A DNA stretch of 51,489 nucleotides. Origin: a bacterium UBP6_UBA1177 (GTDB lineage Bacteria > UBP6 > UBA1177). Below, piece by piece: positions 32,487 to 42,100 of this stretch (positions are counted from its first letter, which is position 1; every line of letters starts with the position of its first letter). The notes beneath the pieces are model-generated. The model did no database searches, had not been told where the DNA came from, and saw only the letters and a program-made list of their open reading frames with translations. Made by a program: the position numbers and the translations under genes. Location: NCBI GenBank assembly GCA_002310995.1, contig DBYV01000063.1, positions 6,784 through 58,272 of the forward strand, read 5' to 3'.

Positions 32487-33778
32487 CTCCTCAGCAATAT
32501 ATAATCTCTTTTTTGTCAGGCAGAGGCGATCAGTTTGTTTTTTACGGATTGCCTGATTCTGCTCCGTCGCAGGCAAAAATCGTTGTTGTTCCTTCTGATT
32601 TCTTCAATGACGGTGTTTATGGAACCCTGACAACTCTTCCGAAAACTCCTTTTGCAATGCTCCCCGATTCGGAAACGCCTTTTCTTTTCGGCGAGCCGCG
32701 GTTGGAAACGGATGAAAAAGGAAGATTTGTGCTTTACGCAGATCTTGTTGCATCGGCATATTTCATGCTGAGCCGTTACGAAGAAACGATAAAGCCTGAA
32801 TGCCGCGACCAGCACGGGCGTTTCCTTGCGAAAGACGCCGTGGTTTTTCAGCAGGGTTTCGGAATGAGACCTCTTGTGGACGATTGGGGAAGATATCTGC
32901 GGAATCTTATTCGGAAAGCAGGAATTGACCTTCTGCCGGAAAAACAGGGATTCCGAAAAATTTATCTGACCCATGACATAGATACGCCGTTTATGCTGTG
33001 GCGTAAAAAACATGTCGTCAAACAGTGGATAAAAAATATAATCCGTCGCGGAATAAAAATTCCTCATCCATACAGAGTTTACAAAACCGGAGACGGTGAT
33101 CCGTGCAACAATTTTTCACAAATCATAAGTTATGATACAGAGTTGCGCGACAAAATCGGTAAAGATATTGTTGAACCGATTTATTTTATGATCGCAGCCG
33201 GAGACAAAAATTCAAAAAACTACTGCGATATCGAACTGCCGAAATATCAGACAATGCTTCGGATTCTCTCTGAAAGCGGTGCGGAAACAGGACTGCACGT
33301 AAGTTACGAAGCCGGTGGAGATCCAGCGCTTCTTAAAGGCGAAATCGAGAGAATGTTCAAATTCTGCAAAAACGCAACTGCGAAAAGCCGCCATCATTTT
33401 CTGCGCTGGAGAGAGCCTGAACATATAGATGAAATGGAAAGTGCGGGAATAACGGAAGATTTTACTCTCGGATATGCCGACTGTGCCGGATTCAGGCTGG
33501 GAACCTGCCGACCTTACAAATTTATAAATCCGAAAACACTCCGCGTTTCGAATATTTTAATCCATCCGTTGGAAATCATGGAATGCTCGCTCGACCGCAA
33601 AGTTTATATGGGACTGGATTTTGAAGCAGCACAAAAAATATGTAAGGAAATTGCAGATAAAGTCAGGGAATATAATGGAGAACTAAATCTTCTGTGGCAT
33701 AACACCTCATTTCTGCAAGGCTGGCACGATGCGCTTTATAGAAATATTCTAAAATATCTTGCAGGCGAACCGCTTTGA
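32483..33778 (+). CDS. polysaccharide deacetylase-family protein (DUF7033-like N-terminus)
   Basis: A 431-residue protein. The N-terminal half (about 1-155) resembles the domain that precedes deacetylase domains in exopolysaccharide loci. The C-terminal half is a carbohydrate esterase 4-like barrel with metal motif THDID (Asp165, Asp167), GLHVSYEAG (His272), LRWREPEH and NLLWHNTS near the end. No signal peptide is seen, so it may act on lipid-linked or nucleotide-linked sugars in the cytoplasm. It closes the operon that starts with CotH copy 2; a new promoter follows at 33788. Catalytic activity is inferred. Confidence 0.75.
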   Translation: MTPQQYIISFLSGRGDQFVFYGLPDSAPSQAKIVVVPSDFFNDGVYGTLTTLPKTPFAMLPDSETPFLFGEPRLETDEKGRFVLYADLVASAYFMLSRYEETIKPECRDQHGRFLAKDAVVFQQGFGMRPLVDDWGRYLRNLIRKAGIDLLPEKQGFRKIYLTHDIDTPFMLWRKKHVVKQWIKNIIRRGIKIPHPYRVYKTGDGDPCNNFSQIISYDTELRDKIGKDIVEPIYFMIAAGDKNSKNYCDIELPKYQTMLRILSESGAETGLHVSYEAGGDPALLKGEIERMFKFCKNATAKSRHHFLRWREPEHIDEMESAGITEDFTLGYADCAGFRLGTCRPYKFINPKTLRVSNILIHPLEIMECSLDRKVYMGLDFEAAQKICKEIADKVREYNGELNLLWHNTSFLQGWHDALYRNILKYLAGEPL

Positions 33779-33787
33779 TTCCTTAAT

Positions 33788-33816
33788 TTGCATTTATTAT
33801 AGGTTTTTTATATAAT
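33788..33816 (+). promoter_or_regulatory. promoter of the chain-length regulator operon (shared motif P3)
   Basis: TTGCAT (33788-33793), 17-base spacer and consensus TATAAT (33811-33816), 31 bases before ATG 33848. The spacer carries TTTATTATAGGTTTTTT, very close to the P2 spacer, and AGCTTTTTTGT follows. Confidence 0.7.
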
Positions 33817-33847
33817 ACTCAGCTTTTTTGTTCGTAAGGGAGTTTTT

Positions 33848-35464
33848 ATGAGTAATATGCCTAAAAATGCTGAAAATAATGAAGTTTTGGAAAAGGAAAC
33901 TGTAGAGATAACGGTTAAAGATATTGTTAAAATTCTGCATCGGAATAAAAAACTGTTTTTTGCTTCTTTCTTAATAGTATTTTTTATTCTTTCTTTAGTT
34001 TTTCTCTTTTTGCTGACACCTGTTTATGATGTCAATTCTTCTATCGAGATAAGAAGCCAGCAGACTTCATCCTCTTTTTCGTTCGATGCAATATCAATGC
34101 TTATGGGGGGCGGCGGCATAACAAGCGACAAAAGCATTGACTTAGAACTCCTTAAAAGCAGAACGATACTTGATTCTGTTGTTGAAAAAAACAATCTCAG
34201 GATGAATGTGAGAAGAAAAAACAATACGATATTTGCTTATCTTTGGAACAGAGTTTTCGGAGAGCTTCCAGAGGATGCGTTCGTAATTTTTAACAAAATT
34301 CCAGACAGCATGAAGAACGGAAACGGTGAAATAACTGCTTCGGAAGAAGGTTACACGATTGAATACGGCGGAGAAAAGGCTGAATGCGCATGGGATACCG
34401 ACTGTAACTTTAAGAACGGAGTGGTTTCATTGACGAAAGTCGGATATTTTTCAATCTCTCTTAGCTATAAGTTTGAATATGAGCCTATAACCAAGGCTCG
34501 TGAAAGAGTCGGCAAGAATTTTGCAGTATCCAAGTCGGCGGATTCTGACACGATAATAATTGTCTTTACACATGAAAGTCCGGCTATGGCTGTAAAATAT
34601 ATCAACGACGTCACAGATATATACATCGCTAAAAAGAGTAAATGGGAAGCGAGTGATGCTGAATCCAAAAAAAAATATATAAATAAAATGCTGGACGAAC
34701 TTTCGCTTGGAATCGATGAAAAAAGCCGTAAAATGATTGAATTCCAGCAGCAGGAAAAGACAATCATGCCTGAAGTGGAAGTTCCCGAACTTCTGAAAAA
34801 ACAGGAAACTCTGAGAATTCAGATAGAAGAGTTCAAATTCAAAAAGCAGATTCTTGTAAATACTTTGAAAAGTGTCGAAGGCGATCCGGGAAAACCGATA
34901 ACTATCCCGATAGAGGAGGCTTCTGTTCAGGAAGCGTTGAAATATCATAACTCTCTTCTTTTTAAACGGAACGAGATGTCTCAGCGGCTTACAGAAGAAC
35001 ACCCTCTCAAAGTTGCAGCCGATGAAGAAATCAAGGAGAGCGAACAAGCGCTGAAAAACGTTATAAAAACAAGTATCGCACAGTATGAAAAAGGAGAGAA
35101 ACTCCTTAACGATCTTCTCGGCATGATAATGAGCGGGCAGGGGAAAATCCCTGAAACTCTTTTCACCTTTGCAAACCTCAAGCGGGATGTCGAACTTGCC
35201 GAAAAGGTTTACGTCACGCTTTCCGCCAAACTTTATGAATCGTCTGTTTCGCCGAGTGTCGGTGTTGTTCCGGTGAGAGTCATTGACGCTCCGGATCCCA
35301 ATGTCATGCGCTCTTTCCCGAAAGTTAAAGTTTTTGCGATGATCATTGTCATGTTTTCCACTTTCTTCGGTTTCTTTATGGTGTTTGTAAAAGAAATTCT
35401 CCAATTCCTTAAAGAAAGTCTGAAACAAGAGGACGATGATTGTTCTAAAGTTCAGGAAAAATGA
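33848..35464 (+). CDS. polysaccharide co-polymerase / chain-length determinant (Wzz-like)
   Basis: A 538-residue protein with the Wzz layout: cytoplasmic N-terminus, first membrane helix (about 36-57), TPVYDVNSSIEIRSQ just after it, a long helical periplasmic part (coiled-coil-like around 270-430), and a second helix (about 495-514) after the Pro-containing stretch VIDAPDPNVMRSFPK. It has no Walker motifs, so it lacks the tyrosine kinase domain found in Wzc. It is expected to set glycan chain length together with the polymerase encoded next. GGGAG lies before the ATG, and a near-consensus promoter before that. Confidence 0.85.
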   Translation: MSNMPKNAENNEVLEKETVEITVKDIVKILHRNKKLFFASFLIVFFILSLVFLFLLTPVYDVNSSIEIRSQQTSSSFSFDAISMLMGGGGITSDKSIDLELLKSRTILDSVVEKNNLRMNVRRKNNTIFAYLWNRVFGELPEDAFVIFNKIPDSMKNGNGEITASEEGYTIEYGGEKAECAWDTDCNFKNGVVSLTKVGYFSISLSYKFEYEPITKARERVGKNFAVSKSADSDTIIIVFTHESPAMAVKYINDVTDIYIAKKSKWEASDAESKKKYINKMLDELSLGIDEKSRKMIEFQQQEKTIMPEVEVPELLKKQETLRIQIEEFKFKKQILVNTLKSVEGDPGKPITIPIEEASVQEALKYHNSLLFKRNEMSQRLTEEHPLKVAADEEIKESEQALKNVIKTSIAQYEKGEKLLNDLLGMIMSGQGKIPETLFTFANLKRDVELAEKVYVTLSAKLYESSVSPSVGVVPVRVIDAPDPNVMRSFPKVKVFAMIIVMFSTFFGFFMVFVKEILQFLKESLKQEDDDCSKVQEK

Positions 35465-35515
35465 TTTTACCGGAAATATAGCAGTGTTTTTGTCTATTGA
35501 ATTGTTGAGGTTGTT

Positions 35516-36925
35516 GTGTTTTATTTGATTATCAGCTTGACAGTTCTAGCGCTTTCATTCGGCCTTTTTAAAAAAGCTGCAGGGACTATGGCTTTGAACA
35601 AACTCAACATGGTTTCATATATTTTTTATTTTCATTTTTTTGCGATGTCGTTTTTGGGATCCATTCTCGTGGTAAATCACATAGACAACCATTATCTCAT
35701 AAACAAACTGGCGTATGATTCATCGAGATTCTACGGCTGGCTTGCAATAATGTATTCTATGGTGGCCGCACCGTGCGGAATGCTTATAGCCGGCATGTTT
35801 TTTAAAAATCACGATATGAAACAACTGACGAATTGCTATGCAAAAAGCAAGATTAGGCCATTGCTTTCCGAAAAGGATTCTTATATCAAATTTTTTCTTC
35901 TGATTCTGTCTGCCGTATCTGTTTTTTCGGTAATCTATACTTTCAAATCCATCGGAACAATTCCTGTTATGAGTATTGTCAGAGGAGAAAGTGCGAAATT
36001 TCTGGCAAAGCTGAGGATAGATTCTTCTGCCGGATTTCAGGGAAATATATATATCAGGAATATTTTTGCAATTGCTTTGACGCCGATTCTATCCTATATT
36101 GCTTTTGCTTACTACAAAATGACGAAATCGAAAAAAGATCTGCTTTGGTTTCTGATTATGCTCGGTGCAGGAATTATGATTTCGACATACAGTCTTGCAA
36201 AATCACCGCTGCTTGTCTACATGATAGGCTTCCTGCTTCTGAAAACGCTGATAGACGGAGAGGTCAGCAAAAAACTTTTTGTTTTTACAGGTATCGCCTT
36301 GGTTTCAATTCTGATTCTGGCATACGTCTTCATTATGGGAGCCGATACCGCTAAAATTTATACCCTTTTTCTTTCGCCGAACAGCGGTATTACAGGGCGA
36401 ATTCTTCTCAGTCAGTCTGCCGGAACATTCTTTTCATTCGATATTTTCCCTTCGCGTCATGATTTTTTGGGTTTTTCCAGTTTTTCCTCCGTTTTGTCGG
36501 AAATTTTCTCCATGGATAAAAGCGAGAGAAGCGCCCGTATCATAATGTCAATAATAATGCCGTCAGCGGTTGAAGAAGGAACGGCTGGAGTTATAAACTC
36601 TCTTTTTATCGGCGAGGCATGGGCAAATTTCGGGCTGGCAGGGGTTATATTCGCCCCGCTTTGGGTGGGCTTTGTAATCCAGTGGAGTTATATTCTGCTT
36701 TTGAAGGCTGAAAAGACTCCGTTGTTTCTGGCTCTTACTGTTTTTTTAACTTTAAAATGGCCGGTAACAGGCGGATTTAATGATTTTATCTATAACGCCG
36801 GTATTGTAACGATGCTTTTTATTTTTCTTATTATCTTATCTTCAGCGCTGATGCTCAGAATGATTAATACCGGAAAAAAATACATAATCAAAATCAAGAA
36901 GGTGAAACATGCCGGGCAAAAGTAA
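35516..36925 (+). CDS. O-antigen/capsule repeat-unit polymerase, Wzy-like
   Basis: A 469-residue membrane protein with about 11-12 helices and little sequence conservation, as is usual for Wzy. Helices and loops such as MALNKLNMVSYIFYFHFF and a large periplasmic loop late in the protein (about 300-355) fit the oligosaccharide repeat-unit polymerase family. It would join flipped repeat units in the periplasm. The start is GTG 35516, with GAGG (35507-35510) 5 bases upstream. It follows the chain-length regulator by 51 bases and overlaps the next glycosyltransferase gene by 17 bases. Confidence 0.75.
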   Translation: MFYLIISLTVLALSFGLFKKAAGTMALNKLNMVSYIFYFHFFAMSFLGSILVVNHIDNHYLINKLAYDSSRFYGWLAIMYSMVAAPCGMLIAGMFFKNHDMKQLTNCYAKSKIRPLLSEKDSYIKFFLLILSAVSVFSVIYTFKSIGTIPVMSIVRGESAKFLAKLRIDSSAGFQGNIYIRNIFAIALTPILSYIAFAYYKMTKSKKDLLWFLIMLGAGIMISTYSLAKSPLLVYMIGFLLLKTLIDGEVSKKLFVFTGIALVSILILAYVFIMGADTAKIYTLFLSPNSGITGRILLSQSAGTFFSFDIFPSRHDFLGFSSFSSVLSEIFSMDKSERSARIIMSIIMPSAVEEGTAGVINSLFIGEAWANFGLAGVIFAPLWVGFVIQWSYILLLKAEKTPLFLALTVFLTLKWPVTGGFNDFIYNAGIVTMLFIFLIILSSALMLRMINTGKKYIIKIKKVKHAGQK

Positions 36926-38018
36926 AAAAATGATTTTTCATATTCCGCTTCCTTTGAATGAAAAAGCGGCGTCTGCCAGCGGAATCAGGCCTTTGAAAAT
37001 GATAAAAGGCTTTAAGGAAGCAGGATTCGAAGTTGAAATCGTAAGCGGAAACGCCAATGAAAGAAAAACCAGAATTTCGGAAATAATAAATAAAATAAAA
37101 AACGGCGAAAAGTACGATTTCTGCTACAGCGAATCTTCGACGATGCCGACTCTGCTGACGGACAGAGGACATCTGCCCTTTCATCCCTTTGTGGATTTCG
37201 GTTTCTTTAAAGAGCTGAAACGGAACAATATTCCGATAGGACTGTTTTATAGGGATATTTTCTGGGCGTTCGATCTTTATAAAAAATCTGTTCCTTTGCA
37301 TAAAAGGCTTTTTGCGCTGCCGTTCTATAAATACGACTTGAAAAAATACAATGAGCTTGTTGACGTGCTTTTTCTTCCTTCGCTGCGTATGAAAGATGCG
37401 ATCCCCGCGAATATTGAAATCCCGAAAGTTTTAGCTCTCCCTTCAGGCGGAGACAAAGTCGACATCGGTCAGAACAATGACAAACACAGCGCTCTCTCCA
37501 TTCTTTATGTCGGAGGTATAGTTCCGCCGCTTTATGACCTTAATCCGCTTTTCGAGGCTGTAAGAAAACGTCCGATGCTTCACCTGACCGTTGTCTGTCG
37601 CAAGAATGAGTATGAAGCTATGAAGAGTCACTATAACATAGAATCGGAATCCAATATCGAAATTGTTCACGGAACCGGTAAAATCGTAGATGATTGTTAC
37701 AGTAAAGCGGATGTCTTCGCTATATTGTGCGCTTTTTACGAGTATTGGAGATTCGCGATGCCGTTTAAACTTATTGAATCTCTGGCTCACGGAGTGCCGG
37801 TTGTGACTTATTCAGGAACAGCAGTCGCCGATTTTGTCGAGAATAATAATGCCGGCTGGGTAATTGACGGAAATTACGGTGATTTTTTACAGAATCTTGC
37901 TGAAAACAAAGAGCTCGTCGAAGAAAAGAAGGCTGATGTAATAAAAGCGATTCCCGAAAACACCTGGGAGGCGAGGGCTTTATTTGTTGCAAAGCAGCTT
38001 TGCGGAGAAAAAAAATGA
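36909..38018 (+). CDS. GT-B glycosyltransferase
   Basis: A 369-residue GT-B enzyme resembling family 4. The C-terminal half has ILYVGGIVPPLYDL, HLTVVCRKNEYE, the region FKLIESLAHGVPVVTYSG, which binds the nucleotide sugar and carries the conserved Glu, then NNAGWVI. The N-terminal half is divergent. AAGGTG lies before ATG 36909. It overlaps the polymerase gene upstream and the next glycosyltransferase by ATGA, so it belongs to the same transcript. Donor and acceptor are unknown; assembly of the lipid-linked repeat unit is inferred from context. Confidence 0.8.
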   Translation: MPGKSKKMIFHIPLPLNEKAASASGIRPLKMIKGFKEAGFEVEIVSGNANERKTRISEIINKIKNGEKYDFCYSESSTMPTLLTDRGHLPFHPFVDFGFFKELKRNNIPIGLFYRDIFWAFDLYKKSVPLHKRLFALPFYKYDLKKYNELVDVLFLPSLRMKDAIPANIEIPKVLALPSGGDKVDIGQNNDKHSALSILYVGGIVPPLYDLNPLFEAVRKRPMLHLTVVCRKNEYEAMKSHYNIESESNIEIVHGTGKIVDDCYSKADVFAILCAFYEYWRFAMPFKLIESLAHGVPVVTYSGTAVADFVENNNAGWVIDGNYGDFLQNLAENKELVEEKKADVIKAIPENTWEARALFVAKQLCGEKK

Positions 38019-39124
38019 AGATTCTTTTCCTTTCGGACGCTTCGTCTATCCACACGAAAAGATGGGTCAATTCCATTGCCGAAAAAGGGGTCGTAATTCA
38101 TCTTTTCAGTTTGAAACCGGTAGAAACTTCGGAATATCCCGGGGAAAATTTTTCGTTTACCTGTTTCGATATGCAGAAAAGATTCGGCGGTTTAAGCAAG
38201 CTCGGCTATCTGAAAGCTCTGCCTGCGCTTAAAAAAGTTATCAGCGAGTTCAAACCTGACATCATGCACGCCCATTTCGCCACAAGTTACGGTCTGCTCG
38301 GGGCTTTGAGCGGTTTCCATCCGTTTGTTCTTTCTGTCTGGGGAAGCGATGTCTTCGACTTTCCTAAGAAGAGTTTTCTGCACAGAAAAATTCTCGAATA
38401 CAATCTGAAAAGGGCGGACAAAATCCTTTCAACGAGTAACGTCATGGCGGTCGAAACAAAGAAATACACGGATAAGGAAATCGAAGTGACTCCTTTCGGA
38501 ATAAATACCGGACTGTTCAAGCCTGAAAAAGCCGACCGTGCAGCTTCAACGCCTTTTTCCGCAGACGATATCGTTGTCGGAACAATAAAGCTGATCGAGA
38601 CAAAATACGGGATAAACTATCTGATCGAGGCTTTTTCAACGGTTGCAAAAAAGCATCCCGAACTTCCGCTTAAGCTTCTCATTGTCGGGGATGGCAGTGA
38701 AAGGAAAAATCTTGAAAGTCTGACCGAAAAGCTTGAAATAAAAGACAAAGTTTATTTCGCGGGGATGGCTGAATATCAGAAAGTCCCGTATTTTCATAAG
38801 ATTATCGATGTTTATGCCGCGCTTTCGATCCTTGACAGCGAGAGTTTCGGGGTTGCCATAGTTGAAGCCGAAGGCTGCGGAAAACCGGTCGTCGTTTCCA
38901 ATGCCGGAGGTCTTCCGGAAGTTGTCGAAGACGGCGTGACAGGCTTTGTCGTAGAGAGAAAAAATGCAGAAGCCGCGGCTGAAAAACTAGAAAAACTCGT
39001 ACTTGACGCCGGTTTGCGGGAAAGAACGGGAAAAGCGGGAAGAGAGCGGGTTCTCAAATTTTACGACTGGAATGAAAATGTATCGCAGATGATGAGAATA
39101 TATAATAAAATCAATGGTAATTAG
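38015..39124 (+). CDS. family 4 glycosyltransferase
   Basis: A 369-residue GT-B enzyme of family 4. It has MKILFLSDASSIHTKRWVNS at the start, the acceptor-side HAHFATSYGLLG and WGSDVFDFP, and the C-terminal signature SFGVAIVEAEGCGKPVVVS followed by GGLPEVVEDGVTGF, with the EX7E glutamates. It probably adds a sugar to the lipid-linked repeat unit. ATG 38015 overlaps the previous stop by ATGA and has GGAG upstream; a TTG at 38000 was rejected. dnaE follows after 8 bases. Confidence 0.88.
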   Translation: MKILFLSDASSIHTKRWVNSIAEKGVVIHLFSLKPVETSEYPGENFSFTCFDMQKRFGGLSKLGYLKALPALKKVISEFKPDIMHAHFATSYGLLGALSGFHPFVLSVWGSDVFDFPKKSFLHRKILEYNLKRADKILSTSNVMAVETKKYTDKEIEVTPFGINTGLFKPEKADRAASTPFSADDIVVGTIKLIETKYGINYLIEAFSTVAKKHPELPLKLLIVGDGSERKNLESLTEKLEIKDKVYFAGMAEYQKVPYFHKIIDVYAALSILDSESFGVAIVEAEGCGKPVVVSNAGGLPEVVEDGVTGFVVERKNAEAAAEKLEKLVLDAGLRERTGKAGRERVLKFYDWNENVSQMMRIYNKINGN

Positions 39125-39132
39125 GTGAGAAA

Positions 39133-42100
39133 ATGGCGTTTGTCCACTTGCATTTACACACGATCTATTCGTTTCTCGACGGTCTTGTAAAGCCGGGAGA
39201 ACTTGCAAAAAAGCTGAAAAAACTCGGTATGACCGCAGTTGCGATTACAGACCACGGAAATATGCACGGAGTCGTCGATTTTTACACGACGATGATCGGC
39301 AAAGACGAAAAAGGAAACTACAACAAGCTTGAAAATGCCGATATAAAGCCTGTAATAGGCATGGAAGCCTACATTTCGGCGAATGACAGGACTGAAAAAG
39401 TGAAATCCGATGCTTTCCATATGCTTTTGCTCGCCGAAAATGAGAAAGGTTATAAAAATCTGTGTTATATGGCCTCTACAGCTTTTGTCGACGGATTCTA
39501 CTATAAACCCCGTATTGACCGCGCTTTGATAAAGGAACACGCTGAAGGAATCATAGCCACAAGCGCGTGTCTCGGAGGCGAAATTCCACGTGCGCTTGTT
39601 TCCGGAAGAGATGATGATGCAAAGCGAATAGCGCTTGAATACATCGAACTTTTTGGCAAAAACAATTTCTTCATCGAGCTTCAGGTAAACGGAATAAAGG
39701 AGCAGGAAGAGGTCAATCCAAAACTTATAAAACTTGCACGGGAACTTGGAGTAGGTCTTGTCGCGACGAACGATGTCCACTATCTGAGCCCGGAAGATGC
39801 GGAGGCACAGGACATTCTTTTCTGCATAAACGAGAAGAAAAAAGTGACCGATACTGACAGAATGCACCACGAGACGGCGGCATTCTACCTCAAAAGCGAA
39901 GAGGAGATGCGCAATTTGTTCAGTGTCTACGGCGAGGCTGGAACGGAAGCGATAGAAAACACTGTCAAAATCGCGGAAAGATGCAATGTCGAGCTTGATC
40001 TCGGGCACAACTATCTTCCGATTTTCGACACGGGCGACAAAAGTCCGGCCGAATTTCTCCGCGATATGGCGGAAAAAGGACTTGAGGAGCGTTTTATCGA
40101 ACTCGGAACGCCTGAAGAGAAGAAGCCGGCTTACCGCGAAAGGCTCGAATACGAGCTTAGTGTCATTATCAGAATGGATTTTCCTGGCTATTTCCTGATA
40201 GTTTCGGACTTTATCCGCTGGGCGAAAAACCACAATATTCCTGTTGGTCCGGGGCGTGGCAGCGGTGCCGGTTCGCTTGTTGCATACTGCACGAGAATCA
40301 CCGATCTTGATCCTCTGCGCTACGAGCTTCTTTTCGAGAGATTCCTTAATCCTGAGCGAATTTCAATGCCCGATTTCGATGTCGATTTCTGTCAGGATAA
40401 CCGTGAGCGTGTAATCGAGTATGTTTCGCAGAAATACGGCGCTTCCAACGTTGCGCAGATTGCGACTTTTGGCCAGCTCAAGGCAAAGTCGGCTATCCGT
40501 GATGTTGCGAGAGCGTTAGATATTCCGCTCACGACGGCTGACAAACTCGCCAAACTCGTTCCCGATTCATTTGCAGATATGTTTTCACCGCAGTATTTGA
40601 AGAAAACGAAAGATGTCACGAAGAAACTTATAGAAAGCTATAATGTTCCGAAAGATGTGGCGGACGATCCTGACAAGCTGAGAAAGGCGGTCGAAGGTTT
40701 GAAGATCGCTCCGGAGGATACTGAAAATGTGAAATCTCTCAACGCAGCAATTGACGCTTTTGCGAACGAAAGGCAGGTTATCCGCGACAATACCGATTTC
40801 TCGAAAATCATTAATATTGCGGTCAAAATCGAAGGACTTTTGCGTCAGCCGGGCAAACACGCGTGCGGACTTGTTATCGGTCAGAAGCCAATTTATGAGT
40901 ATTCTCCGATATTTGTCGATAAAGACAACTACCGTGTCACGCAGTATGACAAAACGATGGTTGAACTTGTAGGGCTTGTAAAATTCGACTTCCTCGGACT
41001 TAAGACACTCACGATGATAAACCATGCTGTAACGCTCGTCAGGAAAAAAGTTCCTGATTTTGATATTTCCAAAATTCCGCTTGACGATGCCGCAACGTAC
41101 AAATACATCTGCGAGAACAGTACCAAAGGGATATTCCAGATGGAAAGCGGCGGTTTTGAAAAGATGATTCACCAGATGAAACCTGACCGTATCGAGGATC
41201 TTATTGCTGCGGTTGCCCTTTACCGTCCTGGACCTATGGATATTATTCCGAACTACATCCGCAGAAAACACGGAAAAGAGGAAATTGTGTACGATCATCC
41301 GTGGCTGAGCGAAATTCTTAGTGAAACTTACGGCCTCATGGTTTATCAGGAGCAGGTTATGCAGATTTCGCGCCGTCTTGCTGGATTCACGATGGGCGAA
41401 GCCGATGGTCTCAGAAAGGCGATGGGTAAAAAAATCATAGCAAAAATGGAGGCCGCGAAAGTCAAATTTATTGAAGGAGCTAAAGCAAAAGAGATTCCTG
41501 AAGAGACTGCAAAACTGGTTTTTGATCACATGGAAAAGTTCGCAAGTTACGGTTTCAATAAGTCACACGCAGCATGTTATGGTTACATTTCATACCAGAC
41601 TGCGTACCTGAAAACGCATTATCCGACGGAGTTCCTGACAGCTCTCATTACTTCTGAAGCGGGAGATGCCAACAAGGTTTTTATGTATGTCAGCGATGCA
41701 AGAGAGCACGGAATCAAGGTTAATCTTCCCGATGTCAACAAGAGTCTCAACAGTTTTACGATAGAGGAAAATGCGATAAGATACGGCTTCGGAGCTGTAA
41801 AGAATGTTGGGGAGGCAGCTGTTGACGCTATAATAGAAGAGCGTGAGAAAAACGGTGAATTCAAGTCGTTAATAGATTTTACATGCAGGATGAACCAGTC
41901 CAAAGTCAATTCAAGAGCGATGGAATTTCTGATAAAGTCAGGTGCATTTGATTTTACAGGTATAAACCGCGGATTGCTGCTTGCAATGCTTCCTCTGGCT
42001 TTGAAAGAGGGCGAGAAGGCGGCAAAGGACAAGGATTCCGGCCAGCTTAGTCTTTTTGCAGCTTTTGATAATGCGGCTTCAGAACAGGATTCGGGAATGA

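Noticed and set aside
39154..40233. Long minus-strand frame opposite dnaE (and a second at 40585-41529)
   Set aside because: Both lie antisense to conserved polymerase domains and show no recognisable motif or ribosome site.
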